Shown: positions 35,501 to 45,580, numbered from the stretch's first letter. The stretch is DNA of 64,000 nt from Palaemon carinicauda (GCF_036898095.1 NC_090766.1:37971527-38035526), one strand, 5' to 3'. The notes: generated by a model not told the origin, from the sequence alone. Translations and numbers: made by a program.

Positions 35501-38500
35501 TCTTGAGGTTTTGGGTGTAGGATTGAATCTTGGTTGCAATTCATCAGATCCACCCATTCATTAATAGATACTTTTGTTTAGTTTGGAGCCATAGGTAGAG
35601 GGGAAATGAGCTATTAACTGTACACAAATTCAACATGTAACCTATTGAATTTGGTGTGAGTGAAAAATTTGTTTTGTTCCTATGTTTATAGAAAGCTTTT
35701 GTCCTTTAAAATAGAGATATGTCTTCATTGGTGCTACAACAGCCATTGAACGTTGACATGGTAGCTGGTTAACGAGAGGTGGCAAGAGTGAGAAGCCTCG
35801 CCCACCCGCCTGTGGTGGCAGATACAGACGTGCTGCCACATTTCTCTCTCAATTGTTGGATCTATTTCCTTGGATCTTTAGGTAGCTGTTCAGTAGTTGT
35901 GTAGCACTTCTAGCTCCTTCTTCTTTGTCTACATCTTCTCCCACTTCTATGTGGGGTCGGTGTTTCTGGTAAGATTTCTCCATCTACCTCTGTCCCACAC
36001 CTCATCACCGGTTAATCCCTTTAATCGAAGGTCATCCTTGATACAGTCCAACCACCTTCGCTTTGGTCTCCCTTTCCTTCTCGTTCCCTGTACCTCCATT
36101 TCCATCACTCTCCTCCCAATATACTGGTCATCTCTTCTCATGACATGACCATACCACCTCAGTCTACTTTCTTGGATCTTACCTGATAGTTTTCTAACTC
36201 CTGTGGTACCCCTAATTACTTCATTCAGTATCTTATCTCTTCTTGTCACCCCACACATCCATCTCAACATTCTCATCTCTGCCACATCCATCTTCTTCTC
36301 TTCTGTCGTCTTTATTGCCCACGTCTCTGCTCCATACATCATTGCCGGTCTCACAACTGTCATGTGTATTTTACCTTTCAACTTAACCCCTATATTCCTG
36401 TCGCATAGTACTCCATGCACTTTTTTCCAATTCTTCCATCCTGCTTGTATTCTGTGGTTTATTTCTGCCTCCAGATGACCATCCTCTGCAACTTTTGATC
36501 CTAAATACCTGAAATTTTTTTACTCTTTTCAATCTCTCTCCTTGTAAACTAACTTCCCCATTCTCGCCATTTTTCAATCTCAAATACTGTCTTTTTCCTG
36601 CTGATCTTCAATCCCCTATTTTCCATTTTTCTTCTCCACTGCCTTGTCCCCCTCAGTGGCTGGGTTTGTAGCACTTCTAGCTCCCTCACTGGAATTAGTA
36701 AACATTGGGGAGTGAAGTGCATTGGCATTTCTCAGGTTAGTATCCAGCCAGTTTGGTTATAAGGACTATCTCCCTCATAAAGATGAGTCTCCTATTAAGT
36801 GATCAGGGTTTGTATTTATGTAGTATCAAGTCACAAATGTTGAAAGTATTTTGGATTTTTCCTAACTCTACTAACCTGAGACCTTTAAGTTACACTGTCT
36901 GCCTCAACATCCCCACAAGTCTTGGGCAAAGACATTTAAATGACTGTTCCAACTTCGCCTGGCATTCACCTGGACGGGAGATCGAGTCCCGCTCAAGCTT
37001 GATAGTTTCTTGTGTCGGCAACCTCACAATCCTTGTGAGCTAAGGATGCGGGGTTTGGGGAAACCTATAGGTCTACCTGCTGAGTCATTCAATAGCCATT
37101 GACTGGCCCTCCCTGGTTGTAGCTTAGGTGGAGGAGCTTGGTTGTTAAACATAGGGCATTCTCACTGATTTTTGCTTCTGCCATTCATAATCAACTTTTA
37201 AACCTTGAAAGGACTTGTTTTCGTATGCTTTGGAAAAATACAAATTACCTTAAAATATTTGATTTTTTAATTTTCTATTTTAATTAATTATCATGGCATA
37301 ATACAGTATAATAATCATGAATTTCATTAATTTCAGACTTTGGCCAGGAACCCGAAAAACCAGAAACGTCTAAAGAAAGAGAACCCGAAAGAGCGAGTAA
37401 GAGAGCGCGTCGTACGAGAAACGAAAATACTGCAAATCACAACGAAAACTCGAACGATGCTCCTCCTGTTCCTCATACAGAAAAAGTTGTTACTGCTAAG
37501 GTAAATTAAATCTACCCTTTGTTAAGATTGAATGGTATTTGGTCACAAGTGGAAAGTTGCAATTATGTTAAAAAACTTTTAAGATTATATTTTTGTAGTA
37601 CCAGCCAAACTCGGCTGAATCTCTCATCAGGCTGGGAGGAGTGTAGAGAGGAAAGGTCCCCTTTTGTTCATTTGTTTGATGTCGGCTACCCCCCAATATT
37701 GGGGGAAGTACCTTGGTAAATAGATAGATTTTACTGTTTGTTGTTTTTTTTTTTTTTTAGCAAGGAACCACTCAAAAGAAAACCACGAAAAAGAAGAAAC
37801 GGAAAGCCAGAGCAGAGAGAGAAAGAGAAGATTCGCCAACGGAAATTCCTATTGATCCCGATGAACCTACTTATTGTCTGTGTGAGCAGGTTAGTAAGCA
37901 ACGCTATTAATGCTAAAACTGTTTTTTTCTGTTTTTCTAACTGTCTTTACTTCCAGTAACAATTTTAAGGTACAGTATTTTTTGCATAGGGTCAAGTCTA
38001 AACAAATCACCTTTCAAAATGCAGTGCAACCTTATCTAGTTTATCTTAGAAAATAAAATTATCACATTTTGGGCTTTGGAGTCAGGACCATACACTGAAC
38101 TTGGCTTTAGGGGTAGATATTAAAAAAACACAAATAGCCTATGTAGAATTACATTTTGGTATATTCTGCTTGTATTCTTATAGACATTTTCCAAAGCTGT
38201 ATATTTCACATACAACTTATTGTGGCAAACACTGAGTTCAGAGGAACATAACATTCTGTGTATGCATACAGTTATGTGCAAAAGTCTCTTCTACAATTGA
38301 TATCTTGAAATTCTGTGTATGCATACGGATATGTACAACAGTGTATTCTACATTAATTTGGTAGATATAATCTACAGTCATTTGTTCTGTAGCATTAGGG
38401 GGAAGTGTCTCGAGTTCTGTTGACACAATATCTCTCTTAAGAAACTGAATTGAGCCCTATACTGTACTGTATTATTATTCCGGTATCCATACTTCCATCT

Positions 38501-39257
38501 GACCTTCAGAACTCCTACTTCCAGGTTCATTTGTATGATTTTCTCTCATTTTCCCTTCGCATTGAATGTCCAACTGAGCTTCAGTGTTGGGCCTCATGGT
38601 TTAAAGCCCATAAATAAAATAAAATCTCAACTGACTAAATCAGTTAGTGGGCAGTTACAAAATTTAATATGGAATTTTTTTTTTATTTTTTTAAGGATAA
38701 TCTGATTAATTTAGAATTTCTATCAGGGTCATTTCTTGAAGAAATTCTAACTTATAAGAAACTCGAATCTTAGTAACAGATTTTTGTATGCAAACCATAA
38801 GGTTGGTAAGCGTTCTGTGGTGATATATGTAAAAAAAAATGTGCTGTAGAATATTGATCATTTATTTGTGAATACTTTATGGTAAATATTTGTTATTTTT
38901 TAAGGGGACTGTAATTACTATCCGAGAAATATCTACTTTCAAGGGAACAAAATAATATATTATTCACTTACGTGTTACATATTTATATATATACATCTCG
39001 GACACTAGAGTCATAAAAGATTTGTTTACTAACTATGTTTTTATTTTCAGGTCTCTTATGGAGAAATGATTGGGTGTGATAATGATCTGTGTCCTATAGA
39101 ATGGTTTCATTTTTCTTGTGTTGGGTTAACAAACAAACCTAAGGGAAAATGGTTCTGTCCAAAATGTCGAGGTGACAAACCTACCGTAATGAAACCCCGT
39201 GCGCAGTTCCTGAAGGAGCTGGAAAAGTACAACAAAGAAAAAGAGGAAAAATCATAA
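20457..39257 (+). CDS. ING1/ING2-like: Inhibitor of growth protein, ING1/ING2 type (six coding exons)
   Basis: ING proteins are nuclear chromatin readers: the PHD finger binds histone H3 trimethylated at Lys4 and the N-terminal domain docks into Sin3/HDAC (ING1/2) complexes. Exons 20457-20517, 22835-22909, 25964-26167, 37337-37500, 37761-37889 and 39051-39257 join in frame with GT/AG at every border and give 279 residues, about the size of human ING1 p33 and ING2. Residues 1 to about 113 form the ING domain (starts [16 protein letters not shown]). Residues 174-190 are lysine/arginine-rich, a likely nuclear localisation signal. The PHD finger spans about 206-252 with ligands C207, C209, C220, C225, H231, C234, C247, C250; Y206 and W229 match the H3K4me3 aromatic cage. 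A short lysine-rich tail follows. No frameshift or stop was seen, so the gene looks functional despite about 18 kb of transposon-filled introns. An in-frame ATG at 20436 would add seven residues; family alignment favours 20457. Confidence 0.95.
20555..21575 (+). repeat. Imperfect local tandem repeats at the start of ING intron 1
   Basis: Recurring blocks in the same orientation: a CCAATTGCGTTTCAAAAACT-like block near 20562, 20765, 21035 and 21392; an AAGTCATTACAGA block near 20645, 21105, 21268 and 21466; and a TATATATCAACTCGAGGGGT block near 20680, 21142, 21302 and 21506. Unit length varies (about 160-280 bp), so this is a degenerate array rather than a clean satellite. It begins only about 40 bp after the exon 1 donor. 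Confidence 0.7.
21600..22140. other. ING intron 1 middle, short degenerate repeats
   Basis: A run of about 25-30 bp phrases of the form CTAACCTGTCACAGGACAC repeats five or six times at about 21990-22140; otherwise unassigned. Confidence 0.5.
22143..22818 (+). mobile_element. 660-bp LINE-derived element in ING intron 1
   Basis: Third full-length copy: starts TAGGTAGTAGGTAGTATGTT and ends GTTGTAGCTTAGCAATTAAC with an imperfect tail. It stops only about 16 bp before the exon 2 acceptor, so the insertion sits next to or within the polypyrimidine/branch region of that acceptor. Confidence 0.85.
22835..22909 (+). CDS. ING1/ING2-like: ING coding exon 2
   Basis: Preceded by a TTTTCAG acceptor and followed by a GTAAGC donor. 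Phase 1 at both ends. Encodes [20 protein letters not shown] and four further residues, the helical segment typical of ING1/2 (compare SIESLPFDLQRNVSLMREID in human ING1). Confidence 0.93.
23043..25491 (-). mobile_element. Merlin-type DNA transposon in ING intron 2
   Basis: Carries a decayed IS1016/ISXO2-like transposase on the minus strand. The outer ends are imperfect inverted repeats: GGTATTTTACTTATGGACAT at 23043 and the complement of ATGTCCATAAATAAAATAAT-ACC ending at 25491. Both ends are flanked by G plus a T run, compatible with the 8-9 bp target duplication known for Merlin. A third copy of the terminal sequence sits inside, ending at 23636, in the same orientation as the right end, so a shorter 594-bp element (23043-23636) is also possible. 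Confidence 0.65.
23899..25004 (-). pseudogene. Merlin/ISXO2-like transposase, broken
   Basis: DDE transposase of the Merlin superfamily, related to bacterial IS1016/IS1595. The reading frame starts at 25004. It breaks near 24680 in a T run (one-base shift) and continues through a zinc-ribbon-like CPKC...C segment, the first catalytic D in [12 protein letters not shown], and the second in NSDKWRAY. It then meets a TAG at 23941-23943. In the same frame beyond the TAG, 23899-23940 reads [13 protein letters not shown], the third catalytic motif with its glutamate at 23920-23922. The gene is therefore dead by one frameshift and at least one nonsense codon, but all three catalytic motifs remain readable. 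Confidence 0.8.
25964..26167 (+). CDS. ING1/ING2-like: ING coding exon 3
   Basis: Acceptor ATTTTCAG, donor GTAAGT, phase 1 at both ends. Encodes residues 46-113, the remainder of the ING domain, including [20 protein letters not shown], which matches the conserved SQELGDEKIQIVSQMVELVE stretch of human ING1. Confidence 0.95.
26284..26465 (+). repeat. Dispersed repeat starting CCTCCGCCAACGAAGTTGG
   Basis: In ING intron 3. Begins ATTACCTCCGCCAACGAAG and continues with a TTTGTTTGTGAATAGC block and AAGGTCAAGGTCATGGTCAA. A second copy in the opposite orientation lies at about 4880-5073. This type of repeat is widespread in marine invertebrate genomes; its class is not evident here. Confidence 0.55.
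26477..28241 (+). pseudogene. LINE ORF2 (I/Jockey-like reverse transcriptase), 5' part, broken
   Basis: 5'-truncated non-LTR retrotransposon in ING intron 3, same strand as ING. The region before the RT is in one frame ([20 protein letters not shown]). The RT runs through at least three frame changes, near 27110, 27370 and 27650: [70 protein letters not shown] and the catalytic [11 protein letters not shown] box. The C-terminal part includes [17 protein letters not shown]. It stops abruptly at HKIF, where a DIRS element is inserted; the rest resumes at 34739. The endonuclease is absent. RT style and the (TAA)n tail suggest the I/Jockey group; the clade is not certain. Confidence 0.85.
28251..28405 (+). 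repeat. DIRS left inverted terminal repeat
   Basis: Matches the reverse complement of 34545-34699 almost perfectly (TTAGCC versus TTACCC near the outer end). Contains TGTCGACCAGATACCCAGCT and GTGTGCCCAACAGCGCCATC. A diverged version of the same end starts the DIRS copy at 62634. Confidence 0.92.
28607..29634 (+). other. DIRS 5' internal region without recognisable gag
   Basis: Begins with a gag start-like ATGGCCGACCCTTCC (compare ATGGCTGACCCTTCT at 63006), but the frame closes after 11 codons. The following 1 kb does not match the gag N-terminus of the other copies. It contains a purine-rich GAGAGA tract near 29235-29285. It may be foreign sequence or a subfamily-specific leader. Confidence 0.5.
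29635..30780 (+). pseudogene. DIRS gag remnant, first copy
   Basis: Collinear with the gag of the element at 62634: GCGCAAAGTGTTACAGTGTT here versus GCGCAAAGTGTTGTGAACAG at 63474, and a shared [15 protein letters not shown] peptide at about 29670. Several frameshifts and stops follow. A later stretch (30405-30650) encodes TCFDAVRQP and [13 protein letters not shown], repeated in the second gag block at 31196. Confidence 0.75.
30990..31195 (+). pseudogene. DIRS gag C-terminal fragment
   Basis: GAGAGAAGTTCTCGGCTTGG and the sequence around it match 56255-56420 of the second DIRS family (gag C-terminal part, GEVLGLGVPASAQ). Stop codons interrupt it. In gene order this piece should follow, not precede, the gag block that starts at 31196, so the region is rearranged. 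Confidence 0.6.
31196..31876 (+). pseudogene. DIRS gag middle segment, second copy (open frame)
   Basis: A 226-codon open frame equivalent to the gag segment that ends the window: [20 protein letters not shown] corresponds to TPSVTAPVPVEA at 63890. Low-complexity and polar, with an acidic end ([20 protein letters not shown]). It partly duplicates the block at 30405-30650. It is followed directly by RNase H sequence, so the gag C-terminus and the RT are deleted between about 31876 and 31905. Confidence 0.7.
31890..33110 (+). pseudogene. DIRS RNase H and connector domain (RT deleted)
   Basis: The frame is open through to 33110. RNase H removes the RNA strand of RNA-DNA hybrids. Motifs: [10 protein letters not shown] (first D), [15 protein letters not shown] (E), [20 protein letters not shown] (D) and [17 protein letters not shown] (last D). 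The connector that follows ([39 protein letters not shown]) is typical of DIRS elements. The polymerase domain with its YLDD box, present in the 53.5-kb copy, is absent here. The frame overlaps the recombinase frame by about 250 bp. Confidence 0.85.
32861..34009 (+). CDS. DIRS tyrosine recombinase, intact reading frame
   Basis: Integrates the circular DNA copy of the element by strand exchange. Open for 383 codons from just after tandem stops at 32855-32860; the first ATG is at 33188, so the usual overlap with the RNase H frame implies a frameshift or non-ATG start. An N-terminal core-binding domain ([36 protein letters not shown]) is followed by the catalytic domain. Counting from the ATG at 33188: R79 (SAKRVSEI), H204-x-x-R207 ([11 protein letters not shown]), W230 (ATYWRSKS) and the nucleophile Y240 (FASFYLKD). 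All expected catalytic positions are present, with W in the second-His position as often in this family. It is not a phage integrase: the surroundings are entirely DIRS. Confidence 0.88.
   Translation, partial: SSSKGRPSTSATRKEGTPKPPRSSSDCLQTIERLSRTRGFSKEAASAIARARRASSIRVYQSKWEVFRDWCKSVSVSSTSTSVAQIAVFLLYLRKGRSLSAPTIKGYRSMLASVFRHRGLDLSKHKDLQDFLKSFETTKERRLATPGWNLDVVLRFFMSDRLEPLQSASLKDLTLKTLFLVCLASAKRVSEIHAFSKNIGFSSEKATCSLQLGFLAKNELPSRPWPKSFDIPSLSEIVGNELERVLCPVRALKFYLKRTKPLRGQSEALWCSVKKPSLPMSKNAWSDFIRLLIREAHSHLSEEDRTLLKVKTHEVRAVTTSVAFKQNISLQSIMGATYWRSKSVFASFYLKDVQSLYKNCYTLGPFVAASAVGGEGSTTTIP
34010..34404 (+). other. DIRS 3' non-coding region
   Basis: Between the recombinase stop and the internal complementary region. 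No open frame of note. Contains GGTCGATCAGCATCCTAAGA and ends in an AT-rich stretch with AATGAAATAAAAAACTC, a possible polyadenylation signal for the element. Confidence 0.5.
34405..34493. repeat. DIRS internal complementary region (89 bp)
   Basis: 34405-34440 is the complement of the element's left terminus (28238-28273, one mismatch). 34441-34493 is the exact complement of its right terminus (34682-34734). Abutting copies of both outer ends in inverted orientation are the hallmark of DIRS1-type elements. Confidence 0.9.
34545..34734 (-). repeat. DIRS right inverted terminal repeat with outer extension
   Basis: 34545-34699 is the inverted copy of the left ITR. 34700-34734 is an AT-rich outer extension found in the internal complementary region but not at the left end. 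The asymmetry (right ITR longer) is known for DIRS1. Confidence 0.9.
34739..35240 (+). pseudogene. LINE ORF2, 3' part, with 3' UTR and (AAT)n tail
   Basis: Continues the ORF split by the DIRS element: the codons for [18 protein letters not shown] follow HKIF. The frame ends with a TGA at 34988-34990. The 3' UTR holds a tandem near-duplication of about 37 bp (TATAGTTTATACATGACATA and TATAGTTTATATAGGACATA) and ends in a CACTGGGCTATT...GTTGTAGCTTGGCTAG block followed by AATAATAATGATAATAATAA. The same 3' end is shared by the many truncated copies in this window. Confidence 0.85.
35244..35492 (+). mobile_element. LINE-derived 3' end, truncated copy
   Basis: Starts at TTGCTTGAGGGTACACTCGG and ends in CCAACTAGGGTTGTAGCTTA plus an imperfect AATGATAATAATGATAATAA tail. 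It abuts the tail of the LINE ending at 35240. It matches the 3' part of the 660-bp element at 4149, 13253 and 22143. Confidence 0.75.
35493..35900. other. ING intron 3 segment, nothing recognised
   Basis: About 400 bp with no repeat or coding signal recognised. It ends at one copy of the target duplication that flanks the RTE fragment. Confidence 0.4.
35918..36667 (-). mobile_element. RTE-clade LINE, 5'-truncated 3' end with 17-bp target duplication
   Basis: The minus strand encodes the C-terminal part of an RTE-type (BovB-like) ORF2: [50 protein letters not shown] and [19 protein letters not shown]. One frameshift near 36400-36540 splits the frame. It ends with TRNTDPT, the usual RTE C-terminus, and a GAAGAA-like tail. 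The same 17 bases, GTAGCACTTCTAGCTCC, flank it at 35901-35917 and 36668-36684, marking a precise insertion. Confidence 0.9.
36953..37215 (+). mobile_element. tRNA-derived SINE, 5'-truncated copy
   Basis: Starts near a B-box-like GAGATCGAGTCCCGC and continues through GTGAGCTAAGGATG, TAGGTCTACCTGCTGAGTCA and TCTGCCATTCATAATCAAC, ending about 120 bp before ING exon 4. Member of the family listed at 42958. Confidence 0.75.
37337..37500 (+). CDS. ING1/ING2-like: ING coding exon 4 (linker)
   Basis: Acceptor AATTTCAG, donor GTAAAT. Begins in phase 1 and ends on a codon boundary (residue 168). Encodes a charged low-complexity linker ([20 protein letters not shown]), equivalent to the SKRSRRQRNNENRENASSNH region of human ING1. 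The linker is the least conserved part of the family, but this motif makes the exon secure. Confidence 0.9.
37761..37889 (+). CDS. ING1/ING2-like: ING coding exon 5 (NLS and first PHD cysteines)
   Basis: Preceded by an 18-T polypyrimidine tract and TAG, followed by GTTAGT. Encodes residues 169-211: a [18 protein letters not shown] basic block, then [14 protein letters not shown] with the first two zinc ligands. The 257-bp intron before it and the 1.16-kb intron after it are the shortest in the gene. Confidence 0.94.
37890..39050 (+). other. ING intron 5
   Basis: AT-rich intron with no transposon recognised. Two related blocks lie at 38253-38280 and 38310-38340 (ATTCTGTGTATGCATAC), about 60 bp apart. 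Confidence 0.6.
39051..39257 (+). CDS. ING1/ING2-like: ING coding exon 6 (PHD finger, stop)
   Basis: Acceptor TTTTCAG. Encodes residues 212-279 and the TAA stop: [22 protein letters not shown] and [10 protein letters not shown] are nearly identical to vertebrate ING1/2. The protein ends in a lysine-rich tail that corresponds to the polybasic, phosphoinositide-binding region of ING1/2. Confidence 0.97.
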   Translation, partial: VSYGEMIGCDNDLCPIEWFHFSCVGLTNKPKGKWFCPKCRGDKPTVMKPRAQFLKELEKYNKEKEEKS

Positions 39258-40840
39258 GAGAATATTACAAAAAGGTTTTTGAATATGAGTATAATGTAAA
39301 TAAGATTAATTTACAAAAGATTTTATCTATATTTCACAGAATTATATCATTTCATCTTCAAACATGATACACGTTAAAACGTAGTATTTAAGTCTCATGC
39401 TCAACATTATCTTGTTACCATTAATAATTGTAGTTAATGCTTCCCTCCATCTTGAGTATGATTGATGGTATATTATCAAAAAGAATTCAAGTCTTCTTGG
39501 CCAAAGGTAGTAGTTATAGGTAGGCTCCTAGACTCATAATATGTAATATATTTTCAATTACCGAAGAAGGTTTTTACTCCGATTCAGTTTCCGGGAGCGG
39601 CGTGAAAATACGCAACTGGGAACGGAATTTGAGAGAAATCAAGACTCCTCTCCTCATGTTCATCCCCTTTCTAATAGCAATATCGTCTATTCCTGCTTGA
39701 TCTCAGTTTATTCGTTATTTCTTAAGTAAATTAGATTGTATCCACAAAATCCCCAAAAAAGAAAATATCCACCGATACCAATTGGTATCGTTGGATTTAT
39801 GCCTTAATGTTATACGAGGCAGGTGAGTTTGCACTCAGTGCTTAACTGTTCTGGGAGCCGCGAGATGATACCTGTTCAATACTTGTTCTTTACAATTGTT
39901 AACAACAGTAAATATTTGTTATATCTTTTAAAGCCAGCCTTAGAATTTGTAAGCTAGATTTCAAAGGGTACGTTCACGTTAGGCAACTGTTTTGATGTTC
40001 AGTGAAGTTCAATAGTAACTGGTTTTCGTACGGCAACAAATAGTCATGCTAACGAATTGCCATGATTTGAATTTCTGCTTCATTTTAATGCTTATGAATT
40101 ATCTTTATATTAAAATAACTCTCTGAGCTCCAATCCCTCACCTAAAGATTTGGCACTCGAGCCCCGGTTTTTCGTTTTTGACATTTTACTTGACTCTTCT
40201 TATAAAAAAAAAAAAAAACTACAAGATAGGACTTTACAACATTTATTATCGAATAGCTGAAGAACTTTCCTTTCCATTGATATATAATGTTACTTATTTT
40301 CTAAAATTTCCCTATATATATATAAAAAGTAAAAGAAAGAAAAATCTAGTAATTACGGGATGAAAATTACATCCAGTGGTGCTCAAAGAGTTCATTTGAA
40401 GTACAGTATTTTGTTCATTAGTTTATAAGCATGATGTACAGCTCTTTCAAGAATATGCAAATGTATAATTATGATTATTTTTATCAGAGAAATCGATCAA
40501 TAAACATTCATGGGTATGAGAAATATACTGGGGATATCAAAATGAAAGTAATCTGTCTTGATATTTGTCCCATATTTCTGTTGTGGTTGTACTTCTTCTA
40601 TGAGTTTCTGTTTGCTCTCAATTTAAAAAATAGATGTTCAAATATGTTGATTCGGCAGTACGGAACACGATTGCAATTTTTTCCTTGTAAAATTGGTGAA
40701 TTACTGTACTGTAATCATCTCTAGACTCCAGTTTTGATAGTTTATTTACAGCTTCATCTGTAGTGGATTTTGGTTGCTTGATTTATGATTCTGCAGTAAA
40801 ATTAGTCTTCAGTTTTGTAGAAAATAGACATTACCAAGGC
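39258..40840 (+). other. ING 3' UTR and 3' flank
   Basis: AT-rich sequence after the ING stop with no recognisable coding or repeat content. An ATTAAA near 40110 and an AATAAA at 40499-40504 are candidate polyadenylation signals, giving a 3' UTR of roughly 0.85 to 1.3 kb. Transcript evidence would be needed to choose between them. Confidence 0.4.
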
Positions 40841-40856
40841 AGGAGTGTATGCACAG

Positions 40857-41948
40857 GTAGCCAAAGGCTGGAGTGTATACACAGGTAGCCAAAGACTGGA
40901 GTGTATATACTGGTAGCCAAAGGCTGGAGTGTATACACAGGTAGCCAAATTTTGGAGTGTATACACAGGTAGCCAAATGTTGGAGTGTATACACTGGTAG
41001 CCAAAGGCTGGAGTATATACACTGGTAGCCAAAGGCTGGAGTTTGTACACTGGTAGCCAAAGGCTGGAGTGTATACACAGGTAGCCAAATTTTGGAGTGT
41101 ATACACAGGTAGCCAAATGTTGGAGTGTATACACTGGTAGCCAAAGGCTGGAGTTTGTACACTGGTAGCCAAAGGCTGGAGTGTATACACAGGTAGCCAA
41201 ATTTTGGAGTGTATACACAGGTAGCCAAATGTTGGAGTGTATACACTGGTAGCCAAAGGCTGGAGTATATACACTGGTAGCCAAAGGCTGGAGTGTATAC
41301 ACAGGTAGCCAAATTTTGGAGTGTATACACAGGTAGCCAAATGTTGGAGTGTATACACTGGTAGCCAAAGGCTGGAGTATATACACTGGTAGCCAAAGGC
41401 TGGAGTTTGTACACTGGTAGCCAAATTTTGGAGTGTATACACAGGTAGCCAAAGGCTGGAGTGTGTACACTGGTAGCCAAAGGCTGGAGTGTATACACTG
41501 GTAGCCAAAGGCTGGAGTGTATACACTGGTAGCCAAAGGCTGGAGTGTATACACTGGTAGCCAAAGGCTGGAGTGTATACACTGGTAGCCAAAGGCTGGA
41601 GTGTATACACTGGTAGCCAAAGGCTGGAGTGTATACACAGGTAGCCAAAGGCTGAAGTGTATACACTGGTAGCCAAAGGCTGGAGTGTATACACAGGTAG
41701 CCAAAGGCTGGAGTGTGTCCACTGGTGGCCAAAGGCTGGAATGCATACACAGGTAGCCAAAGGCTAGAGTGTATACCCAGCCAAAGGCTAGAGTGTATAC
41801 ACTGGTAGCCAAATGCTGGAGTGTGTACACTGGTAGCCAAAGGCTGGAGTGTATACACAGGTAGCCAAAGGCTGAAGTGTATACACAGGTAGCCAAAGGC
41901 TGGAGTGTGTACACTGTTAGCCAAAGGCTGGAGTGTATACACTGGTAG
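40857..41948 (+). repeat. 28-bp minisatellite, 39 units, partly higher-order
   Basis: Unit GTAGCCAAAGGCTGGAGTGT + ATACACAG. The distance from the first to the last GTAG is 1088 bp; with one 4-bp deletion near 41777 this equals exactly 39 units. Monomer variants AAATTTTGG, AAATGTTGG and AAAGGCTGG, and ACAG/ACTG ends, recur in order. AAATTTTGG units start at 40941, 41081, 41193, 41305 and 41417, giving spacings of 140, 112, 112 and 112 bp (5, 4, 4 and 4 monomers). From about 41445 on, mainly one monomer type is repeated. Confidence 0.96.
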
Positions 41949-41949
41949 C

Positions 41950-42957
41950 TATTAGTGTTGCATATTGCATCTTTTAAATTTTTGATGGTGAACTAACTTG
42001 AAAGAAAATTCAGCAAGGCATTTTATTTATACAAGGAACTGTATAGCATTGTGATTGGACGAGCAACTAACATACTTTTTCATCAGGAGTATTGATCATT
42101 AATCAGGGGTCAATTTATTACTGGCTGGCTCATAAATTTAAAGTTTTATTGAAAAATTATGATGATTTTGCATGCAGGTTGTATATGAATCCTGTTAAGT
42201 ATTTTACAGTAGGTCAAAAAGAGATCCTAAATCATTCCTGAAAGTCATTCGTAGTTTGCTTTTTCTTGTTTCGAAATGCATTAAAGGAAAATCTTTTGGG
42301 TAAGGAACAACGGTCGCTTATCACTGCTGCAGCTTCGTGCCCTTGATGTTCATAAACTGGCTTAATTTGATATTAGTGGGATGATTATTAAGATAGCTGA
42401 CATGTGTCTTAATCAGCCTATTCAGGAGGTCAGAAGTTCCTCTGATCTTTGGGTTTCTGTAAAGCGTATTGTGACATTGCACTGGATGAACCAGGAACAT
42501 ATAGCTAATTCCACATTGATCTTAGTCTGTTAGTAGGGATGTTAGTTAATTGTAGTTATGCATCCTTAATCTTATTTCATAAAATATTTGTTTTGCTGAA
42601 AATATTTTTTCTGGTTTCAATAATTATCAAAATCTAAAGAAATGAGTATGAAGGGACTAGGAGTTGAAGTGCATGGTACCTGCTATGAATAATCTACCTT
42701 TGATGGCATAAACATAATGTAACTTGAAAAGGATAATGTTTACTTTAGTATTGCTGTTATTCAGTTTATTTAATAACTAATCAAGATTAGATCTTACCTC
42801 TTTATTTGATAATAAGCTTATAAGGTAAATCTACTTTTAACAGCTGATAGTTCTGCTAACAATTTTCAGGGACCTGTTTGCATTGATATAATCATCCAAT
42901 GAAAAAAAGTGTTATTTTCTCAGTGGCTAATTTGTGTTGAAGTCTCACAACTTTTGT
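41950..42957. other. No feature recognised
   Basis: AT-rich sequence after the minisatellite; no coding or repeat signal recognised. Confidence 0.4.
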
Positions 42958-43280
42958 GTCGGGTGGCGGTAGCCTGTTGCAAACGTCCCTGCCTGGTGAT
43001 TTGCTGAACTGGGGTTCTAGCCCCGCTTAAGCTCGATAGTTTCTTGTAGTGTCTGCAACCTCAACATCCTTGTGAGCTAAGGATGGGGTTTTTGGGCGAG
43101 CCAATAGATCTATCTGCTAAGTCCTCATTAGCCATTTCCTGGCTATCCCTGATCCTAGCTTAGGGCCTTGAGTGCTGATCATATGTTTCTATGGTCATTC
43201 TTTAGGGTATTATCCTGCTAGAGCATTGACACTGTCCCTTAATTCTGCCATTCATGAGCAATCTTGAAACCTTTGAGTGA
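42958..43280 (+). mobile_element. tRNA-derived SINE, near full-length copy
   Basis: Starts with an A-box-like TGGCGGTAGCCTG, then a B-box-like GGGGTTCTAGCCCCG about 45 bp on, as in a tRNA promoter. The body (CTCGATAGTTTCTTGTAGTG, CTTGTGAGCTAAGGATGG, GCTGATCATATGTTTC) and end (TCTGCCATTCATGAGCAA) match the other copies. RNA polymerase III transcription is the known mode for such SINEs. Confidence 0.8.
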
Positions 43281-43284
43281 GCAT

Positions 43285-45501
<2,217 letters not shown>

Positions 45502-45576
45502 AAAATAATTTTCTTTTCAAATACTTACTTAACTAGGAAACCTCATATAGTACAGTATATCACTGATATATTTTTT

Positions 45577-45580
<4 letters not shown>

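Noticed and set aside
40802..41942. Three reading frames of 309-377 codons on the minus strand as genes
   Set aside because: All three come from the stop-free 28-bp minisatellite; no start context, splice signal or similarity supports a protein.
40857..41948. CRISPR-like array
   Set aside because: Units are contiguous with no unique spacers, and the surroundings are eukaryotic; this is a minisatellite.
42958..43020. True tRNA gene
   Set aside because: A- and B-box-like sequences are present, but no cloverleaf with a proper anticodon stem is visible, and the same sequence recurs as the head of a SINE.
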